In this document: positions 11,201-23,729 of the stretch, piece by piece
Layout: each line of letters opens with the position of its first letter
How positions within the stretch are numbered: the first letter of the stretch is position 1
NCBI RefSeq assembly: GCF_947179165.1
Contig: NC_077242.1
Location: 2,790,001 to 2,854,000 of the forward strand
DNA: 64,000 nt
Direction of reading: 5' to 3'
From: Solanum dulcamara
Taxonomy: Eukaryota > Streptophyta > Magnoliopsida > Solanales > Solanaceae
The notes under the pieces: model-generated
The model's input: the letters and a program-made list of their open reading frames with translations, nothing else
The model's database searches: none
What the model was told of the DNA's origin: nothing
Position numbers and translations under genes: made by a program

Positions 11201-14200
11201 ACTACCAACATCCCTCAGGGTTATGAACAGTTGTAAGTACCTCGAAATTGAAATACTTTTCACGTGATTTTTATTGCAAGCACATTTAACCAGGATAATA
11301 TAGCTATTTGCAGAATGATTCTAGAGAACCGTTTAATGTGAAGGTACTAATGATGTTCCAAACCTAGAGGTGCTAACAAGTTTGGAAGATAATGTAAACG
11401 GAAAACTTTCACAAGATGGAAGCCCATTAATAAGGAATCTCTCTTTAGAATGGAACAGAGCTGTCGGGTATAGAAATCCTTTGAGAACTGATAGTCACAA
11501 CTCGGAGACTAGGTATCCCGAACTCATAAAGGCAAGTTCAGTAGACATTTGTACTTCAAGTAAGCACTTCGAGCCACTAGAGTGAGATAAATAAAACAGA
11601 GAAGGAACATACTCAGTATCTGCGTCAACCCCTGAATGACATCTCCATGTCCTTCTTGAGAAATAGTAGCCAAATCCACCTTCTGGACGTCAACATTACC
11701 AACAAAACAATGAAGAAGAGAGGAAGCAAGATGCCTCTGGCCAGATCTTGGATTTCCAGAAATTAGTATTCTAAATCCCGATTTCTTTCCGGGCATATGA
11801 AAGATATTCTTCAACAATTTAGGCCGAGCCCCTGCCCACTGCAATTTTGATGGTTGAGAATTAGAGAGACCATGAACAATGTCATCATCAACAGCATCAA
11901 AACTACCAATATTAGCATCTCCAACCAGAATGTTGGCACGTATAAAGTGATTCTCAATCTGACTGATAACATCTGGTTCATGAAGCAAATTATTAACATA
12001 GGACTGCCAATTATTGCTTGGTAATTTCTTCTCAATCATTGCAGAAAGAACAACGTCTTTTACAAATTCAGCAGCTTTGAAGAGTAGGGGCGGCAACCAG
12101 AGGCGTTCGTCCAGATAAAGGGATACAAGCAATCTACTAAGTGGTTGCAGCAGACATGGAACAAGAAATATGTGTAGAGGCGCTGAAACCACATCGTTTG
12201 CAGCCATTCCAGCTTCTCTACGTGAACATGGAGGTGGTGCACACGTAAGAGCCTCTACCCAATCCCTCTCCTCCACCTTAAAATTGGGAAGAGGGGGGCA
12301 TGCAGCATTGGGCACCTTCACAACTGCAGAGAGACGCTTATGCAAGGGAAAACTCCTTTTTAAAGCAATTATGGCTGCCTGAGTACACAGAGCCTGCAAA
12401 TCAGCACCAGCAAAGCCCACTGTCTTTATAGCTATCCACTTGAGTACTGGTCCAGACACTGGCTTAGGCCATTTCTTTGTATGCAATGAGAGAATAGATT
12501 CTCTGTCCTTAACAGATGGAAGTGGAAAATAAATCTCACGATCAAACCTACCCGGACGCCTTAATGCGGGATCAACAGCATCCGGACGATTTGTGGCACC
12601 TATTACAACAACTGAACCTCTAGATTTTAAACCATCCATTAGAGCAAGCAAAGTGGACACGACTGAACTATGTGTCTGGTCTTGCTGCCTACCACGGCAA
12701 GGTGCCAAACCATCTATTTCATCGAAGAAAATGACAGAAGGTTGAGACTTCTCGGCTACCTGAAAAAGAAGTCTTAGCTGACGCTCAGCGTCCCCGACAT
12801 ACTTTCCCAAACAATCTGCCCCTTTACGGGCAAAATAAGCTATTCGTTTATCACCACGTGCACATGAACCAATTAGTGCCCGTACTATCAAAGTTTTACC
12901 TGTCCCAGGATATCCGTGCAAAAGAACTCCTCTAGGAGGTGTAAGCCCCAGAGAACTAAAGAGCTCAGGATACAAAAGTGGTAAGATGACAACCTCCTTC
13001 ATACATTGGATGACATCTTGAAGCCCAGCAACGGAGTCCCAACCCTGAAATTGTATGCCAGCATCAGAGTTTGAGCCTCCAATATAAACAGGTGCAATTC
13101 TCAATAGATCTCGATGAAGTCTCTTGCTTTCACGTTTCAAAAACTCCTCATCCTCTCCACAGTTCTCTAACCATTTTTCCTCTGCATCAACATCCTTGCG
13201 CAATGCATCATTTGACAACTTTCTCAGCTCAAACTTCATTTTTCTAGCTTTCAATTTCTTTATACGTTGCAAATAATTACTTCCATATGGTTGGAAGAGA
13301 TGTCGGTGATCTGTACAGGCAATGAGAAATTTGCGATGGTCAAAAATGCAGCCATTGGCCCGTGCACAAGGCTGCAAAATTTAACACATGCTTAGTCAAA
13401 ATCTAATACTACAAAGACAAAAAGTAAGGTAATCAAGATATACAGATACAATAAAAAGCAACGACCAAAAGTAAATAAATACTATATTTAGGCATCAGGA
13501 GATGTCAATGGTAGTCTATTTTGAGCTTTTGAAGTATGAAATGATTCAGGAAATTTAAACTAACCAGGTGATAAGTTTTGGGACATCTATCAACACGGCA
13601 ACCAATTGTTGCCCCAGGCCTTCCGCAACGGCTGCATTTTAAGACCCTTCCCCTGCAGAGCGCTGCCCTAACGTTTTTCAAGCATCCCAAGCCAGCAAAA
13701 TAAACCTGAGAGCACAAGTAGAAGAAGTATTGGATCTTTGCCCATGAAAATATGACTTGGAAAATTGAATATCCACGCAGGAAAAGTATCCAGATAGTAT
13801 GAATGCCATATACCAATAGAAACTGAAATCAAACATTTCAGTCTGTTGCTTACTTTATACTAGTATTTCCATCACAATGCATCCTGCAGATGCTAATAGC
13901 AAGGCGTAATAACTTTATAAACACAACAATGAGTAGTAAAAATGGAGAAAAGTCAATCAAGCAGTCAACTACGCCTTGGTCCATAGCTATTTGGGGTCGG
14001 CTATGTGAATTTTCAATATCCATTCCTATCTTTTTGAACGCAAATATTTATGAAAACAAAATCAATGGAGAAAAGATTCAAACCACACAAAGTCAATAAA
14101 AACTATGGTAAAATCGTCTCAAGTATGCCATGGCACTGATAACTAATTCCTCATCCATGCTAAGAGCAACACACTGACCAGTATTATAGTTCAAACAACC

Positions 14201-15767
14201 TTATTCTTCCTTAAGAAGACATGCCTATTGCACTTGTTTCAAATCATCTCTTCCAAATTCACTAATAACTAAACCAATAATAGCATGTTCACCCCTTTTT
14301 TCTGAAACAAAAACTGGAAATGCTTGATCTTTGTTTTCTAGCTGGGATGAGGCGGTTGAATTTCAACAAGTATCAAATTTGAAGACATAGATTAAGGGAA
14401 ATACAATTGAGAAGGGAAATGGATCAAACCTCTGGACTCCATACAGCACATTGCTGATGAACCCAAATCCCAGCTATACCATAACGATCATTTATGGGCC
14501 CCAAGAGACGCCCAAGCCAGCCAGGTTCATCACCAAATCCATCCCACATGTCATAGTTAGGTTCATCAGAAGCAGAGGACCCACTGTGTGCTTCATCATC
14601 ACTGGCAGCCCCATAAACTAGCTTTTTTGGAGGTTTACCATCAGTACCTCCTCCACACAAACCACAACGTCTTCCCTCTCTTATACGCCACTTTCTCAGA
14701 GTGTTATCAGAAGCACATTCTTTCTTGACCAGCTTCACCATTTCCAGAGCTTTATCACTAAAAACACCTTCATCTTTTTCCTGTGCATAATCAACTCTGT
14801 CAACTCCATCTTCAGCTTGTTTCTCTGTGCCTCCATCTTTTTCACCATTAGCAAGTAAACCAACTTCCACAGCATCCTTTTGGTCATTCACCCCAATACT
14901 CAATTCATTTTTACTTTGCAAATCCTGTTCCAGCATACTCACCTGGTTAGTCGCGTGGCATTCTTCTGGCACTACACACGTCTCTAACCGAGCCTTGTCT
15001 TTGTTAACTAACGGAAATGCCGCATTGCCATCCTCAACTCCCTCCTTAAATCCAGTCATTGAAATGCCGTCATCTGTTCCATCCCTCACTTGTAGCAGCT
15101 CCTCCTGGTTTATCATTTTACCAGCTTCCACACCACCACCTGCATCAGTTTCTTGCTGCTCGGTAACCATTACATTTGAAGCTTTTATTCTTCCAGGTCT
15201 CTTCGACTTAACTATAGTTGATTTTTCACATTCACTATCTTCTTCTTTATCCACCTCTCCAACCTCTAACTCTGTTTCTTCCTTCAGCCCGTCAACATCC
15301 TGAAAAAGCTTCCTTTTACCCACCGGAGACAAATTCACACTATTCCTTACTCTGTTAGTCCTTCTCTTACTCCTAGCTCTCAATCTCAATCCCCAAGCAC
15401 TAGTGCCTTCTTCCAAATCCTTGGAAGTCGAACAAGGCGACTCCAGCTTCACCACATCTCCTTTCTCCACCCTGCTACAACTGCTCACCTCACTCCTCCT
15501 ATCAATCTTCTGTCGCTTCCTCGGAGGAGGAGGCGATGCATCAAGCACAACAGGAGCTTTTCTAACCCTAGAGCTCCTCCGAAGCTCAACGTCACTCTCC
15601 TCACCATTCCACTCACTCGTTTCAACTTTTTCAACACCATTATGGTTCTGATTATATGTTTCTTCACAAACTTCATCTAGTCTTTTGTGTTTCTTCCTAG
15701 CCCTAGAATATACCAATTTCGTATCCGTCCTTCTCCTGGCAACCGACGCTATCCGCGACAATCGCAT
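8217..15767 (-). CDS. AAA-type ATPase with extended PHD finger (At3g15120 / BRP1-like)
   Basis: Six exons give 1831 residues: 15767-14430, 13705-13565, 13371-11613, 10782-10526, 10274-9439, 9381-8217. All are GT-AG with matching phases. Basic, nuclear-signal-like clusters occur early (RARKKHKR, RKRQKIDRR). An extended PHD finger (about 368-515) is spread over three exons: CGLCGGGT, WVHQQCAVW, CSRCGRPGATIGC, CPKTYHLPCA. AAA domain 1 has Walker A GYPGTGKT (646-653), Walker B IFFDEID (707-713), GATN (751-754) and Arg fingers RRPGRFDRE (764-772). AAA domain 2 is degenerate (GNPRSGQRHLA; MIFMPRVDLWA). I see no bromodomain. This fits the ATAD2/Yta7-like nuclear ATPases; from memory the Arabidopsis counterpart is At3g15120, reported as BRP1, partner of the acetyl-histone reader BRAT1 in preventing silencing. 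That symbol is tentative. The true start is the ATG at 15767; the frame extends 6 codons upstream without an ATG. Confidence 0.88.
10935..10985. repeat. (TA)n/(GATA)n microsatellite in an intron
   Basis: An AT dinucleotide run grades into repeated GATA units inside intron 3 of the AAA-ATPase gene (between the exons ending 11613 and starting 10782). Confidence 0.85.
13960..14035. repeat. SINE-like fragment in intron 1 of the AAA-ATPase gene
   Basis: The phrase 'TTTGGGGTCGGCTATGTGAA', preceded by a 'caactacgccttggtcc' block, is a recurrent Solanaceae SINE-type 3' end. Only this fragment is recognisable; no target duplication was found. Confidence 0.4.
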
Positions 15768-18735
15768 GACAAGAACCACCACCAACCTCCTCTTATATAT
15801 CTCTACGTTAATTTAACAGTCCCTACACCTATATAACAATATATCCTCGTTTCAGCAATCAAATCAAAATCCCTATCTAATTATCATCCAATAAACACCA
15901 ATGACGATCCGATTTCCTCGTTTTTTCTTCAATTAAACCTCTGAAAAACCATAAATTAGCAAAAATAATACAACTAACCTTCGATTGATTAATCAATAAC
16001 CACAAAACCAACGCAAAAAACACTTGAAAATCATCGATTTTCCTTCTCACTGTTTCGATTAGGGTTTCGTTTACTCCATTTCTCTCAATGATTTTGCTCC
16101 TCTTTTTTTTTTTGCTGAAATTTCTCGGAGTTTTGCTGTTGTGTAAAACGAGAACAACGAAGACTGGGGGCGGAGGTATATAGAAGAGAAGGGTTCTTAG
16201 TGAGATAAATCACTTTATATCCACGCGCGTTTAGAGAACGTGGATATCACGTACAGTAGGTGGCTTTTATTCAAGTTGACTTATGGAGGTGTATGACACG
16301 CTCTTGGTTAGATGCGTGTGGGTTATATAAAACGGAGTGATTTTGCAAATTTTATTGGTATTTCGCACCAAACGTTACCGCCAAATAGATTTTTCTTCTC
16401 TTTCTTTTCGTATATAAAAGGTGTTGAGTTTCAATTTTTTTTTTCCACAATTACGGAAAGTTTTCAAGTATTGGGAGGGTTGGAGAGAGACTCTTATAAC
16501 AAAAATAAAAGGGACAATGTCCAAATTACCCTTGAGCTTTTGTAAAATGGTTTAAATTTGTAAGTCTTAATAGTTGAATCAAATATACCGTTATCATTAC
16601 GAAATTTGTTCAAAATATATCCTTATTTAGTAACGGATAAAAAATTTCAACGCGTGAGATTTTTCTATGAGGAAAATTGTGCTAAGCCAGGTGAAATTGT
16701 CTAGATTTATTGTTGAACTTTATGAAATTGTGCATATTTCATTTTTCTAAATTAAGTTCTTTCACCGCTCGAAAATCATTAGCATAGTAATTGTTTTTCT
16801 CCACTTCAAAAACACAATTTGAAAACCATTATTTCACCATCATCGCTTCATCCTGACACACAAAATAAACACATAAAAATTTCATATAATTAAAATTTAC
16901 CAATTTAAATGATTTATCTCACATCTTTATCTTTGCTACCTCATATGGTACCACTTTACTTCAGTCATAAAATCACCAACCGTCAATCATTATAACAACA
17001 CTTTGACCGCCACAATATTGGTGCAAATGATTCTAAGCTAAATATTATGTACCTAGGTCTGTTTTACCATTAGAAGCTTGATGTAAATCTCTGACATCAT
17101 TATTGATGATATAAGAAAGATAGATAATGAAGTTTCAATAAAGGTAAAAATTTAGCTTGATGGTGCTAATTGTTCATTGTTCGAGATCCAATTAGAATGA
17201 TTTAAAGCTCGAGGGTGATTAATTTGAGCTCGAGAATAGAGACTTTGTCCATTGAAGATTTGAAGTATTAAAGAAGATAATATTATTACCCTCTTCTTCA
17301 AGGTTTTGGAATAAGAGATTCACGTCATGAAAAATTTATATCATTAGTGAACAAGAAGAAATTTGAATCAATTTTTTAATGACATGCATATATTTGACCC
17401 CAATAATTAATAGAAAAAACAAATTTAAATTATTCTACAAAGTTCAGAGACGGAGATGTTTGCATTTTGTGTTTTGGTTTAGCTTTTGAAGAAATTTTCA
17501 AGGATTTACACATTTAGATTTCAGATTAATTTTATAAGGAATACGTCTATTAGTTTTTTGGAAAGTGACATTTGTTTTTTTTTCTTACCAAAATGGACGC
17601 TTTTTGAACTCTAAACACCAAAAAAAGAGCCTCTCTAAAAACACATGCCAAAATGGACAAGTCGCCCATTTATGGGCGAACTATGACTTACATCTTTAAC
17701 ACCGTCATACCCTCAATCAACTCCAAATTCATCCAAAACAATATACACAAACTTTAAAGGTAGGTTGCCCACAAATGAGCAAACTAATTTTTTTTTTATG
17801 AACTCCTCACATGAAGATATAGGAGAACATGAATTAATTTAAACATGTTTACAAAGATATAGGAAAACATGAAAAATAACTTAATAAACAAACAAATAAA
17901 ATGAAAGAACAAAAACCTCTTGAACTTTCAAACTAAACATCAGAATAGGGCAATAGGCTATATTCCCACAATAACTTTAGCTCAATTCGGGTTTAGCCCT
18001 CGCCAACAGGAAAAAGGAAAGAATCTTTTTCGTCGTGACAGAGCTGGGTTCGGAAAAATCAAATAACTTTAATCAAAATCCTATATTGTGGTATGTAAAT
18101 AAATAATCTAAAATCCAATTAACAATCTTTTCTAGAATTCTGAATCCGTAAACTTAAAAGATTCTGAATCTATCTCTACTTTATGCTAAATAGTAAATGT
18201 CTGTTCTTTAAAACAGGTAAGAAATAGGCACATAAAAACAGGGCAGATAATTTCCCTGAAGATTAAGTACTAAGTGCAACTTCAATAGGCAGCCTTGGAT
18301 TAAAAGGAACTCTAACTAGTTTCCAGCTCAATTAGCTGTTCTTCCCAGTTACAAAGAACAAATATGCTAATACATGCATATATACATATGATGATTGCAA
18401 GAAGAAAGGGGAAACAATTATCAAACAAGAATAAATCCATGAAACCAGCCCAATCTACCAAGAAAGGTTTATGATTTTCCCAGATAAGAACTCCAGCAAC
18501 TTGGTGCATAGTCTAACAATTGAAAGGAAATGATAATGTACAAACACTGATGCAAGTCTCCACCAATAGGTTTGTACTTTTACCTTCTTGCTCTCTTTCA
18601 TCTTTTTTGTTTACCTTTTTTGGTCTTGGCAGGGTCAGGGCCCCATGGGTGGGTATGATGCTTCACAGAATACAACAGACCTCAACTGAAACTTGAGAAC
18701 ATTCCGTGATAACAAAATGGTTCAGCAGGAACTAG
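15768..18735. other. Promoter of the AAA-ATPase gene and 3' flank of ERL1
   Basis: About 3 kb between two minus-strand genes. The left end (to about 16200) should be the leader and promoter of the AAA-ATPase gene; the right end (about 18250-18735) is likely the ERL1 3' UTR. The middle is AT-rich, with short unrelated open frames only, and no repeat family I could name. Confidence 0.55.
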
Positions 18736-21700
18736 TTATACAATGCGATTCTTAAAAAGAAATTCAATTTTTTCAGGAGAACGAGGGTCTCTTCTAGCTG
18801 TTAACTGCAAAAGGGCACCATCAGTTAGCATATGGTGTATTACTCTTGCTATGTTGTTTGAATCATCTATTCCAAGGTGATGGCTTCCAAACAAAGGAAT
18901 CTGGAGTTCTCTCATCATTGAGAGCATTCCTGGTGCCTACCATCAATGAAGTAAAACCATTACTTGCAATTTATATTCCAAAAGTTATACAGAAGGGAAG
19001 AGGAATGAAGGAGGGAAATTGAGAAAATCTAAAAAATCCTAAATCAATCTGAGAGAATGTCGTTGTTAAAAGTTTGCATATTCACCTTCTTCTTGTAGAA
19101 GTTCAGAAACACATCCTTCAGATTAATCCATTCCATAAAATACGGTGGCAATTTCATCCCTGCTACGGTGCACTGCTGGGGAACTTTAGTCTTCAGATCC
19201 CAGTTCCCACTGCCATATACAAATTGAATGCAGTCACTCAGAAGTATATTTACACTCAGTGTGAACATTAGCTTCTTGGTTTAACTTCTTTTAAATAATA
19301 CTAAACAGAGAAAAACCATACCAAAATATATTCCACCCACCCCACACACGACAATTTTATTTACATGGGATAAAAATAAAGTAGTACTAATTTTAAATAC
19401 TCAAATATGAATAATAGGATTAGAGGCAGCTAAAATCTTAACTTGACGATACACCCTTAAAACTAATACATCAATGCAAGTTGTGCAGTAACAATGAAGA
19501 TGCTCGTGCTACCAAACAGGGCAAGCTCTAAATGAGCGTACAGCTAAAAACAGGTAATTCTCTGGTTAGGGACCAATGACCATAAGAAAGTAACTGTAGC
19601 ACCTTTTTGGATATGAGCATCTGCTAGTCAACCATACTGGACACAACGAACCCATATAGGACCACACATTTAAATATGCATTCTTAACTATAATCTCAGA
19701 TAACAAAGTGTAACCATCAACCGATACCTTCAGTTTACCAGTAGCATTTATTTAATATTTCATAGCAATGACTCACCAAGTAACAAAGGCAGCATTATTA
19801 AGACAGCCACCCAGTTCATTTCTCCACAACTGGCGTTCACCTAGCCAAACTTCAAACTGCTCGATAACTTCTGCAAATGGTATAGCTGTATCATGCCAGA
19901 CACTGCATGAATTTCCATACATCCAAATGAACAACATTAAGATACAGATCCAGGAATCAACAACTGTTGAAAAAATGGTGCATGCCTCCATGGTTAGCGA
20001 GGATGAATATGAATTAATTTCTATCAGCAATTAAGATGCATAGTGCCAATTTTTACCTACCTACAGAGCCCTCACCATTGTCCTCCACTAAAAACATACA
20101 AATATAGAAAAAGAAATCCTCTCTTGATGGCTTAACAACAGATTTAGATCTTGCAGGTATGTTCCCTATAGCTACACTCCTCGGTGCAAGTTTTTCTCGT
20201 GAATATATCTTATTAACAAGGTACTAGCTTATCAGAATTGGAACATTACAGGGTGTAGGAGGGTAATGTGTCCACAACTTTACCCTAAGCATACATGCTG
20301 ATTCCATATCTGAGAACTCATTCTTATGTTCATAGAAAAGAAGGAAAGATGATGAAGACTTTGAAAAAGGTGAAGTAATGTCAATAATGGACTCTGCACA
20401 CACAATTGAGACCCATAAGAGACCCAAATTCAGGTCTTCATGAGAAAAAAATAGGGGTTCATCAGAAGTCAAGAGGATTCTCCTACCAGATAATCAAGCC
20501 ATGAAAATTAGGTACTCCCTCCAATAGATATTTTATGTGTCTTAGTTTGAGTGCCCACAAAGTTCTAAAACGTAAGAATATTTTTGAATCTTGTAATCTT
20601 AAACTAAAGGTGTGTATACAACAACAACAACATACCCAGTGAAATCCCACAAGTGGGATCTAGGGAGGGTGGTGTGGACGCAGCTTGCCCCTAGCTTGTG
20701 AGAGTAGAGAAGTTGTTTCCGACAGACCTCGATTCAAGTAAGCTAAAGGTGTGCTTAATGTACCAAAATACTCTTTGAATCTTGTGGTCTTAAGCATGTC
20801 ATGTGAGATGTTGAAATGAAAGAGTTACAAGTAGCATTATGTTTTAAACACAAAAACTTACTAAAATGGAAAAGAAAGTTGGCCACATATATTAAAACAA
20901 AGAGGGTAATATTTTTTTAGCCCGAGAGAGTGAAGCATATGCTTAAGTTGATTGTTATAACTTCACTTAATGAAAAAAAGAACTATCACAGAAAACTCTT
21001 AAGCTACAAAAGGAAACAAAAAAGAGGAAACAATGATTTTCTTGAAGAAACGAACTAAAGTCATAGAGTTGCATGTTTCTAGCTTAACATGTGATACAAC
21101 TACATTGCAATTCTTCATATAATAGCAAAAGACACAAAGTGCCAAGTGCTGATTTGTATTTCAAACTACTGTAGTAGATAATATACCGATCAACTCCTAG
21201 CTTTCCATATTTCCCTTCTATATATTGATCTATTCTTTCTTCGTGCATTTTTGTTGGCCTCACAAACCTGTGGCAATACAAAAAAGAAGAAGAAGGAGGA
21301 ATTAAGATGGATCTACAAATAGAACACAACTCTACATTCCCAACATTGAAACATTGTCTTTCACAACAGTGAAAAATGTTTAAATAAAATAATCTAACAT
21401 ATAGTGGCGGAGCCAGGAATTCAAACAAGAGGATTCCAAAAAAAAATCTTATACATAGTGTAATTTTCAATGAAGGAGGTTCAATTGAACCCCCTTTGCA
21501 TCCCTATCCCTCCATCCCTGTAACAAACCTTAGTACGTCATATAATCAATAATATAGACTTGTTCTACTTCATGTCGTAGCAATATGATACGACAGATTT
21601 CATAGAGTAGCCCCCAGTTAAAGGTGGAAAATGTATACCTAACTGCCAGTATTACACACGACAGAACATAAAATAAAATAAAATAAAGCTTGGGCGAGTT

Positions 21701-23030
21701 TTTCGGAAAAGGTTATGCCACCCATTGTATATTACGGTTAAGAATGGATCACTGACTATTCTAATGGATCTAATTCATCAGCAACACAGTTTAGAGAAGA
21801 AGATTATGTTAATAAGGTATAAATCTCCCCCCTCCTTCAATTTTGTAAAACTCTACAACAGCCCATGGCTTGTTTTCAGTTTCTTCCTCTACTTCCTAAG
21901 TGAACCAAGACTTGTCCAGGCAGCTAATTCGCTTGAAAATTTTAATGCACACGTAGCTCATTACTCCCTTGCACTAGTGGGTTTGAAAGTATAAGTGACA
22001 TTCCCTCTCAAAAAATTGTAAAAGGCTTCATCAACTCTATTACAATGTTATTCTCATTTGTTCCCCCTAGCAATTTTCGTTTTCATATTCAAAGAAAAAA
22101 CTTCCCAAAGCAAAATTAATTGTTATACTAGCATCAGAAGTGCATCTTTATGACTTTTCCTGCCTTAGTCCTATTTGTGTTTCTCTACAACTATTTTATC
22201 AGTCAAAGTATCATTCAAGCATCCACCTTCGATCATTTGATTATGTGTGCATTCAGGGAAGTTCTACCATCCATCCATAGGCTATCTCACTCCACAACAT
22301 CAAATAATCCTAAACCTATTCCATCCTAAATAGGTCCTTAAAAGTACCCAAACCAATAGGCCATAATACAACTGGATTTTGTGATTTCACATACATACAT
22401 AACTATGGAATGCTAGCACAAGTATTTCATCCTTCCAATAATAGCTCAAGCAAATAAGACACTTGACATTGCATTTAACAGGACATTAAAGCTAAGATAA
22501 CGAAACTGACCTATGAAACAAGTCAACAATATCCATGGTTTTGGCATCAAAGAGGAGAACAGGAAACTCGAGAATCTCAACTTTACCCTCCAAATCAAGC
22601 ACCAAAAAGTAATCAAACTCCTGCTGCCGCAAATTCTCAAGTCTCGCAGCATTGTTCATAAGCTCCAACGAGCAATTATGATTAAACTTATCAATATGCA
22701 TAGGATCATCCATCTATACAGTTTCGAAAACAAATTTATCAATGTCGAAATCAATTGAAAAGCTAACAACATAGGTATGTATGAGAAATTGAGAAGGTTA
22801 AGTTGTATTACCTTATTGCACTTACCTTGAGTAAAATAGAGACACACTGGCTTCCACCGGGTACTGGCGGGTGTAGGCTGAATTAGGGAAGAAGTAGATT
22901 CTTCTGTAGTAGAAAGAGAGGCGGAGATGTTGAATTTACGGTTGCGTTGAAGTGAGGGAGAATAAGGTAGCGCCGGAGAAGAAACGGGGAACCGCCGCAG
23001 CAAGGGGACCCTAGAAAATCCCATAGCCAT
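18736..23030 (-). CDS. ERL1: ERI1-like 3'-5' exoribonuclease, plastid type (ERL1)
   Basis: Six exons give 317 residues: 23030-22812, 22713-22511, 21267-21187, 19902-19777, 19209-19086, 18936-18736, all GT-AG with matching phases. The N-terminus (MAMGFSRVPLLRRFPVSS, rich in Ser/Pro/Arg) looks like a chloroplast transit peptide. A Cys/His stretch (VCLYFTQGKC, then HIDKFNHNC) precedes the nuclease. DEDDh exonuclease residues are visible: D113 and E115 in LVLDLEGK, D214 in GNWDL, and H271/D276 in HHLGIDD. By family knowledge ERI1-type enzymes trim structured RNA 3' ends; the Arabidopsis member At3g15140 (ERL1) acts in chloroplast rRNA (5S) maturation. The frame is open upstream to an ATG at 23192, but that extension is hydrophobic and would bury the transit peptide. 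Intron 3 carries a MITE with a nested SINE. Confidence 0.9.
20514..20915. mobile_element. Degenerate MITE in ERL1 intron 3, host of a nested SINE
   Basis: Begins GTACTCCCTCCAATAG and ends near ACAAAGAGGGTAATATT. The interior contains 'cttaagcatgtcatgtgaga', a phrase common in a Solanaceae MITE family with ACTCCCTCCGT termini. It is interrupted by the SINE at 20615-20738. Outer limits are approximate. Confidence 0.45.
20615..20738 (-). mobile_element. TS-type SINE, 3' part, reverse orientation, with 15 bp TSD
   Basis: The plus strand shows (ACA)n, then CCCAGTGAAATCCCACAAG, then 'gtgggatctagggagggt' and 'gttgtttccgacagacctc', i.e. the reverse of a TS SINE body with a (TTG)n tail. It is flanked by TAAACTAAAGGTGTG (20600-20614) and TAAGCTAAAGGTGTG (20739-20753), a 15 bp duplication with one mismatch. 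The tRNA-like head is missing, so it is 5'-truncated. Confidence 0.75.
21403..21522. repeat. Dispersed repeat with 'GGCGGAGCCAGG' terminus (ERL1 intron 2)
   Basis: 'TAGTGGCGGAGCCAGGAATT' on the left and a 'ggttcaattgaaccccctt' block towards the right are hallmarks of a short non-coding repeat frequent in Solanaceae introns and flanks. Internal palindrome: GGTTCAATTGAACC. No target duplication found. Confidence 0.45.
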
Positions 23031-23467
23031 GGAAACGGCTTTTTTGAGGAATGAGTTGCTGAGTTCACTAAGAAGAGATGAAGGATATAAGAAATAAATA
23101 AAAATATTCGACGAAGAATATAATAGACTCCGGGAAAATAAGAGAATTCTCACAATGACTATATTTTGGGACTTACAAGTTGTTTGGATCATCCTTACCA
23201 GTGTATTATCTTTGTTGGTTTAAATATAATTTTATTTTGATTATAATTTAAATTTTATTATATCGTATTGTTTAAATTCATTGTTATATAGCGTTTGTTT
23301 AACAATTGATTTGGTGTGATCGCGTTATTACCTTAATATTTTCTTCTCATTTTATCGGTATTTATTATTAAATAATTCTATTTTATCATTTATCATACAT
23401 TTTCATAGTAGATTTACCATGTAATCTAGTTTCTTGTAGTTTTATCATTCAAAATATGGATGTGTGA

Positions 23468-23729
23468 TACTCCTTTCGTTCCATTTTAATTGTCATATTG
23501 CGCTTTTTGAAAGACAATTTGATTAATTTTAAAAGTTAAATTATATTATTTTAACTCAATACTACAAAGTAAGAAAGTAGCTATTCGAAAACTATACGAA
23601 AATTACTATAAGTTATAATTTTTTTCATAGTAATATAATAAAAAAATATATCTTAAAATGTTAGTCAAAGATTATATAATTTGATTCTAAAAAGGAAATC
23701 ATGACAACTAAGATGGGACGGAGGAAGTA
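23468..23729. mobile_element. Stowaway-like MITE
   Basis: Left end TACTCCTTTCGTTCCATTTT and right end, read in reverse, TACTTCCTCCGTCCCATCTT; inverted termini match over about 29 bp with few differences, including the inner TAATTGTCAT / TTAGTTGTCAT. Length 262 bp, AT-rich, no coding capacity. A 5' part of a close relative is at 51270-51440. Confidence 0.75.

Noticed and set aside
14827..15303. 158-codon open frame on the plus strand
   Set aside because: It is antisense to exon 1 of the AAA-ATPase gene, Ser/Thr-rich because the real strand is Glu/Lys-rich. No domain.
15768..15785. Upstream extension of the AAA-ATPase start
   Set aside because: The extra codons begin with TTG, not ATG. The first ATG in frame is at 15767.
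22656..23192. Longer ERL1 start at 23192
   Set aside because: It would put a hydrophobic, Ile/Leu-rich stretch before a good transit peptide; 23030 gives the expected length and N-terminus.
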